Positions 1 through 7,575 of a DNA stretch of 63,382 bases are shown here, in pieces. The notes under the pieces were generated by a model. That model did no database searches. It was not told the DNA's origin and worked only from the letters and a program-made list of their open reading frames with translations. Each line of letters starts with the position of its first letter. Position 1 is the stretch's first letter. A program made the position numbers and the translations under genes. The DNA is from Mycolicibacterium agri. Lineage in GTDB: Bacteria > Actinomycetota > Actinomycetes > Mycobacteriales > Mycobacteriaceae. The stretch spans positions 1-63,382 of the forward strand of contig NZ_PDCP01000035.1 in assembly GCF_002553505.1 (NCBI RefSeq). The letters run 5' to 3'.

Positions 1-9
1 CAAGCATCC

Positions 10-270
10 TCAGTAACGCGCCACGGTGGTCCCATCCCCCTGGCAATCAGGTGGTCCCATCACCCTGGCAAGCGACAGATGAGGCCGGCTGGACCGATCG
101 CTCATCCCCGCCGAACCCATCGCCGCATACCGCATCGCCCACCGCTTAGCGGTCGGCCACGACACGTTGAACTGCTCGGCGGCCCGAACGACCGGCCAGC
201 CCTCCTCAACAATCAAACGCGCGAGCAACAACCGCCCCTTGGGCGTCAAAACAGCATTACCGTGGACCAC
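10..270 (-). pseudogene. IS481-type transposase N-terminal remnant
   Basis: The first ~65 codons read as the helix-turn-helix start of an IS481-family transposase: LTPKGRLLLARLIVEEGWPV, then RAAEQFNVSWPTAKRW, then DRSSRPH. Homology stops after the SRPH motif, and the frame runs into an unrelated tail that ends at 10. The DDE catalytic core is absent. GTG at 270 places the start just before the conserved LTP.GR segment; the frame is open upstream to 336. Truncation is seen in the sequence. The family call rests on the characteristic N-terminus. It is probably inactive. Confidence 0.7.
25..71. repeat. 22-bp direct repeat at the broken transposase end
   Basis: Two 22-bp copies (25-46 and 50-71) differ at one base and are separated by 3 bp. 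They begin GGTGGTCCCATC and end CCCTGGCAA. They lie exactly where transposase homology is lost, so they may be the end of a second element or a rearrangement scar. The flank to the left is outside the window. Confidence 0.6.
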
Positions 271-331
271 GAGGGTCTCCTGTTCGTCGAAGTGAAGTGG
301 TAGCAGCTCCACTCCACGACAGGAGACCCTC
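271..331. repeat. 13-bp inverted repeat upstream of the transposase remnant
   Basis: GAGGGTCTCCTGT at 271-283 is exactly complementary to 319-331, leaving a 35-bp loop. It flanks the 5' end of the transposase fragment. It could be a terminal inverted repeat or a hairpin in the transposase leader. Which one cannot be decided without the full element. Confidence 0.55.
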
Positions 332-395
332 ACCAATCAACGACCGCTACAGCGCGTCGTCACACTTCCTCAACCAACCTGCCTGGGCAGTACAG

Positions 396-962
396 CTAGC
401 GCGCCACCCGAGCGATGAGGGCCCATCCGAACTCGTTGGTGCGCACGTTCACGTCGACGAATCCGGCGGCCGCCAGCCGGTCGGGGAGGGTGGCCGGGTC
501 GACGGGGTTGTAGGTGTCGCCTTCGTGGTGGGCCTTGAGTTCGTCGCTGGCCAGGCTGTCGCTGGCCACCAGCGGTGCGCCGGGCCGCAACACCCGGGCG
601 ACCTCGGCGAACAGCCGGTCCTGCAGTTCGATCGTCGGGACGTGATGCAGCATCGTGAAGCACGCGGCGCCGGAGAACCGGTTGCCGGCGTACGGCAGCG
701 CCGTCGCGTCGCCGTTGACGATCTCGACCGACGGCACGTCGGCGAACCGGTTGGTGAGCATCGCGGCCAGTTCGGCGTCGATCTCGACCGATGTCAGCCG
801 CGGCACCGCCTTGCTGAGCACGTCGGTGGTGGCGCCATAGCCGGGCCCGACCTCGAGCACGTCGTCGCCGAGGTCGGTGCCGTTGAGCGCCCACGGCAGG
901 ATGACCTCGCATATCGTCTGCCGCCACTCGTCGCTGCCGCATTTCTCGTGTGCCTTGTTCAC
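396..962 (-). CDS. class I SAM-dependent methyltransferase
   Basis: 188 residues with the Rossmann methyltransferase motif I, VGPGYG, at about residues 38-43, preceded by DDVLE. An acidic residue ends strand 2 (SVEID). The later motif ARVLRPG is typical of UbiE/Methyltransf_11 proteins. There is no signal peptide, so it should be cytoplasmic. The substrate cannot be told. The start is GTG at 962, 17 bp after the end of the crotonase gene on the same strand, so the two are probably co-transcribed. Confidence 0.8.
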   Translation of the reverse strand: MNKAHEKCGSDEWRQTICEVILPWALNGTDLGDDVLEVGPGYGATTDVLSKAVPRLTSVEIDAELAAMLTNRFADVPSVEIVNGDATALPYAGNRFSGAACFTMLHHVPTIELQDRLFAEVARVLRPGAPLVASDSLASDELKAHHEGDTYNPVDPATLPDRLAAAGFVDVNVRTNEFGWALIARVAR

Positions 963-979
963 GCTGGCAGCCTAGGCGC

Positions 980-1738
980 TCAGCGGACTTGGGCGCGGCC
1001 CCGCTGGATCACGGCGTCGCGGTTGGCGGCGATGTCGTCACCGCTGGCGCTGCTCATCCACTCGCGTGCCGCCGCCGCCTCCAGCCACAGCCCTTCATTG
1101 GTCTGCGCCTCATCGATGCGGTGATATGACGCCAGCAGCGCCCGCACGGCCTTCTGGTTGTTGCCGACGATGGACGCCGCGACCCGCCGCGCGGCGGGCA
1201 GCAGGTCCTCGTGCGGCACGACCTCGGTGACCAGGCCGGCCCGCAGGGCCTCGTCCGCCGAGAGGTAGTCGCCGGTCAGGCTCATGCGGCGGGCCATACC
1301 GACGCCGACCTTCTGCGGCAACCGCACCGACAGACCCCACGTCGGCAGCAGCCCGACCCTGGCGTGCGTGTCGGCGAATCGGGCCCGATCGGACGCGATC
1401 AGGATGTCGCAGTACAGCGCCAGTTCCAGCCCGCCGGTGACGGCCGCGCCGTTGATGGCGCCGATCACGGGCTTGGTCATCGGCGGCCACTTCGGTGAGA
1501 TGTCGGGCAACTCCGTCGAATCGCCGAGTTCCTTGAGGTCAAGGCCCGCGCAGAACACCGGGTCGGCGCCGGTGAGGATCACCACGTCGACGGCGTCGTC
1601 GGCCTCGGCCTCGCGCAGCGCCGCGAAGAACCGCTTGCGCAGCGCAGTCGACAACGCGTTGCGTGATTGCGGCCGGTTCAGTGTCAAGGTGCGCACCCGG
1701 TCTTCTGTTTCGATGAGCAGCACGTCGTCGTTGGTCAT
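980..1738 (-). CDS. echA16: enoyl-CoA hydratase/isomerase family protein, EchA16-like
   Basis: 252-residue crotonase-fold protein. The oxyanion-hole loop FCAGLDL (residues 62-68) and the segment INGAAVTGGLELAL (about 95-108) are clear. The glutamate in GGLELAL matches one catalytic Glu of enoyl-CoA hydratase. The second catalytic position, normally inside PE...G..P, reads THARVGLLP and has no Glu, so classical hydration may be impaired. The sequence strongly recalls mycobacterial EchA16, hence the symbol, which is given with reserve. It is divergent from the DUF2277 gene across a 22-bp spacer. Confidence 0.8.
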   Translation of the reverse strand: MTNDDVLLIETEDRVRTLTLNRPQSRNALSTALRKRFFAALREAEADDAVDVVILTGADPVFCAGLDLKELGDSTELPDISPKWPPMTKPVIGAINGAAVTGGLELALYCDILIASDRARFADTHARVGLLPTWGLSVRLPQKVGVGMARRMSLTGDYLSADEALRAGLVTEVVPHEDLLPAARRVAASIVGNNQKAVRALLASYHRIDEAQTNEGLWLEAAAAREWMSSASGDDIAANRDAVIQRGRAQVR

Positions 1739-1760
1739 GGGCTGAACCTATCGTGGAGGC

Positions 1761-2030
1761 ATGTGCCGAAACATCACGGAGCTTCGCGGCCTGGAACCGG
1801 CGGCCACCCCCGAGGAGATCGAGGCCGCGGCCCGGCAATACGTCCGCAAGGTCAGCGGGGTCACCCGGCCGTCGGCGACCAACGTGGACGCGTTCGAGAC
1901 CGCGGTCGCGGAGGTCACGGCGACCACGACGCGGTTGCTGGCCGCTTTGCCGCCGCGAAAGCAGCCGCCCAAGACCGTGCCGCCGTTGCGTCGCCCGGAG
2001 GTGCGGGCCAGGATCGCGCGCACAGGGTGA
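1761..2030 (+). CDS. DUF2277 family protein
   Basis: 89 residues beginning MCRNITELRGLEPAAT, the hallmark N-terminus of DUF2277, a small actinobacterial family of unknown function. A helical middle segment is followed by the basic tail PPLRRPEVRARI. ATG at 1761 is preceded by GTGGAGG as ribosome binding site. The last bases overlap the next gene as GTGA, so the two are translationally coupled. Confidence 0.85.
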   Translation: MCRNITELRGLEPAATPEEIEAAARQYVRKVSGVTRPSATNVDAFETAVAEVTATTTRLLAALPPRKQPPKTVPPLRRPEVRARIARTG

Positions 2031-2590
2031 CGGCGCAGACGTTGACCCAGCCCGCGCTCAAGGAGTGGAGCGCGGCGGTGCACGCCATGCTCGACGGCCG
2101 CCAGACCGTGCTGCTGCGCAAGGGCGGCATTCATGAGAAGAGGTTCAGCCTCGACGCATCGCATTTCCTGTTCTTCCCGACGGTGGCGCACAGCCACGCC
2201 GAGCGGGTGCGGCCAGAGCACCGCGACCTCCTCGAGCCCGCCGCCGTCGACAGCACCGAAACCGAGATCGTCTTGAGGGCAGGCGCGAAAGTCGTTGCCG
2301 CCGTTGAGGTCAACCGGCCGGAGAATCTCGAAGACATTGCGCCTCTGCACATCTGGACATCGGAATCCGTGCAGAAGGACAGGCTGGACTTTCGGCCCAA
2401 GCATCGGCTGACCGTCCTGGTGGTTCAGGTCAGCCCGCTCGCCGCGCCCGAACGCCTGCGCCGCGCACCGGAATACGCGGGCTGCACCAGCTGGGTGCCG
2501 CTGCCCGTCAACCCGATGTGGGGCACCCCGGTGCACGACGACGCGACGCTGCGTGACATCACCGCGCGCGTACGTGAATCAGTGGGCTGA
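2027..2590 (+). CDS. DUF1802 family protein
   Basis: 187 residues. LKEWSAAVHAML near the N-terminus, LLRKGGIHE and the C-terminal WVPLP segment match DUF1802, a family of unknown function sometimes compared with nuclease-like folds. The start is GTG at 2027, overlapping the stop of the DUF2277 gene (GTGA). The frame is open further upstream, but that part lies inside the DUF2277 gene. It ends convergently with the CocE-type gene, with a hairpin repeat between them. Confidence 0.75.
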   Translation: MTAQTLTQPALKEWSAAVHAMLDGRQTVLLRKGGIHEKRFSLDASHFLFFPTVAHSHAERVRPEHRDLLEPAAVDSTETEIVLRAGAKVVAAVEVNRPENLEDIAPLHIWTSESVQKDRLDFRPKHRLTVLVVQVSPLAAPERLRRAPEYAGCTSWVPLPVNPMWGTPVHDDATLRDITARVRESVG

Positions 2591-2614
2591 CACGCGTCGG
2601 AAGACCTACGACAC

Positions 2615-2674
2615 GCCGAACGTGAATCCTCAGCGAGTTTCTGCCCGGTTTTTCGCAAAGGCTTCACGCTCGGC
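2615..2674. repeat. dispersed hairpin element, copy A
   Basis: An imperfect inverted repeat: the left arm starting GCCGAACGTGAATCCT (2615) pairs with the right arm that ends near 2674 (reverse complement GCCGAGCGTGAAGCCT). It sits between two convergent gene ends. A close relative of the left arm occurs at 44424, also between convergent genes. It may act as a bidirectional terminator, although no T-run is visible. Confidence 0.6.
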
Positions 2675-2697
2675 GGCCGGGGTGGCCGTCCAGTGGG

Positions 2698-4329
2698 CTA
2701 AGGCAGCCGAGGTGCGGCGGGAAGTCGCAACCGGGAGGCGCCGTCGCCGAGATGCACCGTGTGCGTGGCCGGCTGCAGCCGCCTGCCGGTGCGCAGCGGC
2801 TCGCCGGTACCCAGATTGCGGGCGAACCGCGGATGCGATCCGCCTGCCACCAGCACCCGTATCCGCGAGCCCGCCCGAAATCGGTGCGCAACGGCGTCGA
2901 GTTCGATCACGACCGTCCCGGAATCGGCTGCCCCGCACCGGTATCCGTCGCTGACGTTGCGCGAGCGGCCTTTGGTGTCGACCTCGCTGACCCGGACGAA
3001 CAGGTCGTTGTGCGGGTTGTCGCAGGAGTGCGACAGCTCGACGACCGGGTTGCCGACCACATAGAGGTCCTGAGCCAGCGCGTCACCGGTGAAGGTGAGC
3101 ACATCGCGGCGTTCGGACAGCTTGGAGTCGACGCGATATCCGCCCTCGGGGGCCAGCAGGCGGCCCCCGATCGTCGGCGTCGGATCGGCGGGGTCGTAGG
3201 TGAATGTCGACGCCGGAGCGGTGTCGGGCGGAACCGCATCACCGAGGCGACCGCCCGGCTGCAGGTAACGCACCTGCTCAGGCATCGCCGGCGGCCATTC
3301 GTCGAGATCCACCCAACCGTCGTTGTGGACGTGGATGCGCACCGGTGCCCGGTGTGCGCGACGGCTGTTGCCGAGGTGGGTGTCCAACCAGGCCAGCGAC
3401 TCGCGCAGCACGGTCGGCGCGGCTTTCGCCGACAGATCGCTGTGGGTCCACGAGCCGACGGTGATGGCGACCGGTACGCCGCGGCGCCGCAAGTGCTCGT
3501 ACTGCACCAGCGTCTGGTCGATGAAGATGTCCTGCCACCCGGTGAGCAACAGCACTGGAACCTCGGCGCGCTCGAGCGCTTCGGTCAGTTTGACCGGCGC
3601 CCAGTACGGATCGTCGGGGCTTGGATGCTCCAGCCACGTTTCGAACCACCGCGCGCGGTCGCCGAGCAGGGTTCGCGCCGCGTCACCGACGGGCAGCCCA
3701 GCCGTCGCGCGCGCCAGCCTCCGGCGTATGCGCAACATCCGCACGATGTTGCGCATGCGGCCTGGATCCTCTTGATAACCCACCGCATAACTCCACCCGA
3801 GGAGATCGTGGAGCCCGAATGAGCTTGTGCCCCAGCGTGGTCCGCTGACGTCGTGCGGACCGACGACGATGACAGCCGCAGCCATCTCCGGCGGCGGATC
3901 CGCCAGCAGCGCCCACTGGGTGAAGCCGAGATACGACGGTCCGATCGTGCTGAAAGAGCCGGTGAACCAAGGTTGTTCACGCAGCCACCTGGCGGTGTCG
4001 GCGCCGTCGGCGGCTTCGTTGACGAACGGGTCGAACTCGCCGCCGGAGCCGAACGTGCCGCGAACGCTCTGGATGATCACGTGGTAGCCGCGCGCGGCGA
4101 ACACGCCGCCGAACAACACCGACACCGGATATCCGCGGCCGTAGGGGCCGCGAATCAGAAGCGTGCCGGCCGGATTCGGCGTTGCAGGCCGGTAATGATC
4201 GGCGACCAGTTCGACGCCGTCGCGCATCGGAACCCGCACATTACGCGCGACGTCGTAGTCGGTGGTGCGCCGCGGAAGGCGCAGGATGCGGTCGGCGGCG
4301 CGGCCGATGACCCGGGTCGGCGAGCTCAC
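2698..4329 (-). CDS. CocE/NonD-family hydrolase
   Basis: 543 residues. An alpha/beta-hydrolase with the nucleophile elbow GPSYLG, the acid-loop segment TGWQDIF and a histidine in GSWTHSDL, followed by a C-terminal jelly-roll domain. This is the X-Pro dipeptidyl-peptidase S15/CocE layout. The family cleaves esters or amides; the substrate is not deducible. The N-terminal VPMRDGVELVADHYRP is the usual family opening. The start is GTG at 4329, which overlaps the stop of the upstream gene (GTGA). The frame is open further upstream, but that part lies inside the neighbour. Confidence 0.85.
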   Translation of the reverse strand: MSSPTRVIGRAADRILRLPRRTTDYDVARNVRVPMRDGVELVADHYRPATPNPAGTLLIRGPYGRGYPVSVLFGGVFAARGYHVIIQSVRGTFGSGGEFDPFVNEAADGADTARWLREQPWFTGSFSTIGPSYLGFTQWALLADPPPEMAAAVIVVGPHDVSGPRWGTSSFGLHDLLGWSYAVGYQEDPGRMRNIVRMLRIRRRLARATAGLPVGDAARTLLGDRARWFETWLEHPSPDDPYWAPVKLTEALERAEVPVLLLTGWQDIFIDQTLVQYEHLRRRGVPVAITVGSWTHSDLSAKAAPTVLRESLAWLDTHLGNSRRAHRAPVRIHVHNDGWVDLDEWPPAMPEQVRYLQPGGRLGDAVPPDTAPASTFTYDPADPTPTIGGRLLAPEGGYRVDSKLSERRDVLTFTGDALAQDLYVVGNPVVELSHSCDNPHNDLFVRVSEVDTKGRSRNVSDGYRCGAADSGTVVIELDAVAHRFRAGSRIRVLVAGGSHPRFARNLGTGEPLRTGRRLQPATHTVHLGDGASRLRLPAAPRLP

Positions 4330-4931
4330 TCGTTGGCCGGATCCCCTTCGTACTTGTAGTACGGCGCCAGTTCGTGGGCGCGCTGCAGGTTGGTCTGCAT
4401 GCAGTCGACGTCGTCGGCCGTATAGATCGGCGAGTAGAACAGCGACTGCTGGATCACCCCGTAGTCGGCCTTGAACGCGATCGCGCACGTGATCCACCAC
4501 CGGTTGTTCCAGTCCGTCGGCTTCATCACCCAGAACTGGGCCGCGCGGTGGCCGTCGATGTCCAACTCGACCGCGTCGGGCGGCAGGCTCTCCTCGTAGG
4601 TGCGCCAGACGAAGGCTTCGACCGCCATCTGGTAGTTGCCCGCGTCGTAGTGGCAGCGCAGGTTGTTCTCGGGCTCGGGCGGGGTGAAGGCCAGGCCGAT
4701 GCCCTGAATCACGTCGAGGGGGATGTCGCGGCACGGGTCGAACGGGTCGGGGTCGACGGTCTCGATCACCGGCCACTTGATCGTCGTCGTTGCCTGGGGC
4801 CACGGCGCCGCGGTCGAGCGCAATTCGACCGGGTCGGCGGCCGGTACCGTCAGCGCACCGCTCTGCAGCACCAGGATCACCGCCGTCACCAGCGCGGAGA
4901 ACGCTGCGAACAGCCGGAACCTGGTGGCCAT
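4326..4931 (-). CDS. secreted protein of unknown function
   Basis: 201 residues with an N-terminal signal or membrane anchor (MATRFRLFAAFSALVTAV). Four cysteines follow at DPCRDIP, NLRCHYD, ITCAIAF and VDCMQTN, which suggests two disulfides outside the cytoplasm. ATG at 4931 is preceded by GAGGGGG, which favours it over an open frame extending to 5009. It lies directly upstream of, and overlaps, the CocE-type hydrolase gene, so the two form an operon. I do not recognise the family. Confidence 0.75.
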   Translation of the reverse strand: MATRFRLFAAFSALVTAVILVLQSGALTVPAADPVELRSTAAPWPQATTTIKWPVIETVDPDPFDPCRDIPLDVIQGIGLAFTPPEPENNLRCHYDAGNYQMAVEAFVWRTYEESLPPDAVELDIDGHRAAQFWVMKPTDWNNRWWITCAIAFKADYGVIQQSLFYSPIYTADDVDCMQTNLQRAHELAPYYKYEGDPANE

Positions 4932-5061
4932 GAATCCCCCTCGCGCTCGTCGGCCCTTGCGGGGACTATACAAGTCGGCGGCCCGCGGCCGAACAGGTAA
5001 CGAGAACATGTTCTAGTTGCCCGGAGGGGCAGCCCTCTGCGCGCAAGTAATCTGGTCGGTT

Positions 5062-6006
5062 GTGGCGACACTCTGGGCGATCAGCGACCTGCACACGGGT
5101 CACACCGGCAACAAGCCGGTCACCGAGTCGTTGCATCCGTCGTCTCCCGACGATTGGCTGATCGTCGCGGGCGACGTGGCCGAACGCACCGACGAGATCC
5201 GCTGGGCGCTCGACCTGCTGCGCAAGCGCTTCGCGAAGGTCATCTGGGTGCCGGGCAATCACGAACTGTGGACCACGAACAAGGACCCGGTGCAGGTATT
5301 CGGCCGGGCGCGCTACGACTACCTGGTCAACATGTGCGACGAGATGGGTGTGATCACCCCCGAGCACCCGTATCCGGTGTGGACCGACGCGGGCGGGCCG
5401 GCCACGATCGTGCCGATGTTCCTGCTCTACGACTACTCGTTCCTGCCCACGGGCGCCGCGACCAAGGCCGAGGGCCTGGCCATCGCCAAGGACCGCAACG
5501 TGGTGGCCACCGACGAGTTCGTGCTGTCCAACGAGCCGTACGCGACGAAGGACGCGTGGTGCCGCGACCGGGTGAGCGTCACCCGCAAGCGGCTCGACGA
5601 GCTGGACTGGGTGACGCCGACGGTGCTGGTCAATCACTTCCCGCTGGTGCGCGAACCCTGCGAGGCGCTTTTCTACCCGGAGTTCTCGCTGTGGTGCGGC
5701 ACCACGGCGACCGCCGACTGGCACACCCGCTACAACGCCGTCTGCTCGGTGTACGGACACCTGCACATCCCGCGCACGACCTGGTACGACGGCGTGCGGT
5801 TCGAGGAGGTGTCGGTTGGCTACCCGCGCGAGTGGCGGCGCCGTAAGCCGTACCGCTGGCTGCGCCAGGTGCTTCCCGATCCGCTGTATCCGCCCGGCTA
5901 TCTCAACGAGTTCGGTGGGCACTTCGAGATCACGCAGGAGATGCGGGTGAACGCGCAGAAGATCCAGGAGCGCATCGCCAACCGGCAGGCAACGCGGTCG
6001 CGATGA
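5062..6006 (+). CDS. pptH: metallophosphoesterase PptH (phosphopantetheinyl hydrolase)
   Basis: 314 residues carrying the calcineurin-like metal motifs in order: SDLHTGH, AGDVAE, PGNHE, VNHFP and YGHLH. It lies upstream of and overlaps pptT, the arrangement of Rv2795c-Rv2794c. That M. tuberculosis protein was shown to be PptH, which removes 4'-phosphopantetheine from carrier proteins, opposing PptT. GTG at 5062 (VATLWAISDLH) puts the metal motif at the usual position. The ATGA overlap with pptT implies coupled synthesis of the opposing enzymes. Confidence 0.88.
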   Translation: MATLWAISDLHTGHTGNKPVTESLHPSSPDDWLIVAGDVAERTDEIRWALDLLRKRFAKVIWVPGNHELWTTNKDPVQVFGRARYDYLVNMCDEMGVITPEHPYPVWTDAGGPATIVPMFLLYDYSFLPTGAATKAEGLAIAKDRNVVATDEFVLSNEPYATKDAWCRDRVSVTRKRLDELDWVTPTVLVNHFPLVREPCEALFYPEFSLWCGTTATADWHTRYNAVCSVYGHLHIPRTTWYDGVRFEEVSVGYPREWRRRKPYRWLRQVLPDPLYPPGYLNEFGGHFEITQEMRVNAQKIQERIANRQATRSR

Positions 6007-6668
6007 CGGACGCCGCCCTGCTCACCGAGGTGCTGCCGGACAAGGTCGTCACCGCCGAGCTCTACACCGACCCGCCGGGGCTGGCGCCGCTGCCCGAGGA
6101 GGAGCCGCTGATCGCCAGGTCGGTGGCCAAGCGCCGCAACGAGTTCATCACGGTGCGCTATTGCGCCCGATTGGCGCTCGAGGAGCTCGGTGTGCCGCCG
6201 ACACCGATCCTGAAGGGGGAGAAGGGCGAACCGTGCTGGCCCGACGGCGTCGTCGGCAGCCTCACCCACACCGAGGGGTTCCGCGGCGCGGCAGTCGGTC
6301 GCCACGAGGCGGTGCGGTCGATCGGCATCGACGCCGAACCGCACGACGTGCTGCCCAACGGGGTGCTCGACGCGATCAGCCTGCCCGCCGAACGCGCCGA
6401 ACTGCGAGCCCTGCCCGACGGCCTGCATTGGGACCGAATCCTGTTCTGCGCCAAGGAGGCGACGTACAAGGCGTGGTTCCCGCTCACCCGGCGCTGGCTC
6501 GGGTTCGAGGACGCCCACATCGTCTTCGACGTCGACGGCGACGGCACTGGGAGCTTCGAGTCGCGCATCCTGATCGACCCCGCCGCGCTGGACGGCCCGC
6601 CGCTGACCACGCTGCGCGGCCGCTGGTCGGTGCGCAACGGGCTGGCGCTGACGGCGATCGCGCTGTGA
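6003..6668 (+). CDS. pptT: 4'-phosphopantetheinyl transferase PptT
   Basis: 221 residues with the two Sfp-type signature motifs: GIDAEPHDVLP (Mg2+/CoA site) and FCAKEATYKAWFP (the KE...YK motif). It transfers phosphopantetheine from CoA to acyl-, peptidyl- and aryl-carrier proteins, and is essential for mycolate and siderophore synthesis in mycobacteria. ATG at 6003 overlaps the stop of pptH, and its own stop overlaps the truB start (GTGA). Confidence 0.93.
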   Translation: MTDAALLTEVLPDKVVTAELYTDPPGLAPLPEEEPLIARSVAKRRNEFITVRYCARLALEELGVPPTPILKGEKGEPCWPDGVVGSLTHTEGFRGAAVGRHEAVRSIGIDAEPHDVLPNGVLDAISLPAERAELRALPDGLHWDRILFCAKEATYKAWFPLTRRWLGFEDAHIVFDVDGDGTGSFESRILIDPAALDGPPLTTLRGRWSVRNGLALTAIAL

Positions 6669-7555
6669 CGAACCCGCCACGCCCCGGCCTGGTCATCGTC
6701 GACAAGCCGACGGGAATGACCAGCCACGACGTCGTCGGCCGGTGCAGGCGGATCTTCAAGACCCGCAAGGTCGGTCACGCCGGCACGCTCGATCCGATGG
6801 CCACCGGCGTCCTGGTGGTCGGCATCGAGCGGGCCACCAAGATCCTCGGGCTGCTGACCGCGACCGACAAGTCGTATGCGGCGACCATCCGGCTGGGCCA
6901 GACGACGAGCACTGAGGACGCCGACGGCGAAGTGCTGCAGACGGTTTCGGCGGCACACCTCACAGACGCGGCCATCGAAGCCGCCGCGGCCGACCTGCGC
7001 GGTGAGATCGCGCAGATCCCGTCGGCGGTCAGCGCCGTCAAGGTCGGCGGCAAGCGGGCCTACCGGTTGGCCCGCGAAGGTCAGGCCGTCGAGCTGGCCG
7101 CCAGGCCCGTGCGGATCGACCGCTTCGACGTGCTGGCCCTCCGGCGCATCGATGATCTGATCGACGTCGATGTCGAAGTCGACTGCTCGAGCGGGACCTA
7201 CATCCGCGCGCTGGCGCGCGACATCGGCGCCGCCCTGGGCGTCGGTGGACACCTGACCGCGTTGCGGCGCACTCGCGTCGGCCGCTTCGGGCTCGACCAG
7301 GCGCGCACACTCGGCGCCCTGGCCGAGGAACCGCGGCTGTCCTACACGCTCGACGAGGCCTGTCTGTTGGCGTTCCCGCGGCGCGACCTGTCCGCCGACG
7401 AGGCCGAATCCGCCCGCCACGGCAGGCGATTGAGCCCGGCGGGCATCGACGGTGTGTATGCGGCGGTTTCTCCGGACGGACACGTCATCGCGTTGCTGCG
7501 CGACGAGGCCGACGCGACGAAATCCGTTGTGGTCGTCCGGCCGGCGACGCTGTAA
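6665..7555 (+). CDS. truB: tRNA pseudouridine(55) synthase TruB
   Basis: 296 residues. The N-terminal LVIVDKPTGMTSHDVV and the catalytic-aspartate motif HAGTLDPMATGVL are diagnostic. The segment CSSGTYIRALARDIG follows. It isomerises U55 in the T-loop of tRNAs. The start is GTG at 6665, inside the pptT stop. It is the last gene of the pptH-pptT-truB run and meets a convergent gene 20 bp downstream. Confidence 0.95.
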   Translation: MTNPPRPGLVIVDKPTGMTSHDVVGRCRRIFKTRKVGHAGTLDPMATGVLVVGIERATKILGLLTATDKSYAATIRLGQTTSTEDADGEVLQTVSAAHLTDAAIEAAAADLRGEIAQIPSAVSAVKVGGKRAYRLAREGQAVELAARPVRIDRFDVLALRRIDDLIDVDVEVDCSSGTYIRALARDIGAALGVGGHLTALRRTRVGRFGLDQARTLGALAEEPRLSYTLDEACLLAFPRRDLSADEAESARHGRRLSPAGIDGVYAAVSPDGHVIALLRDEADATKSVVVVRPATL

Positions 7556-7575
7556 GCCGCTGGCGCGGCAGACAA

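Noticed and set aside
2698..4803. 701-codon reading of the CocE-type gene
   Set aside because: The first ~158 codons overlay the upstream secreted-protein gene in another frame; GTG at 4329 with a GTGA overlap is the sensible start.
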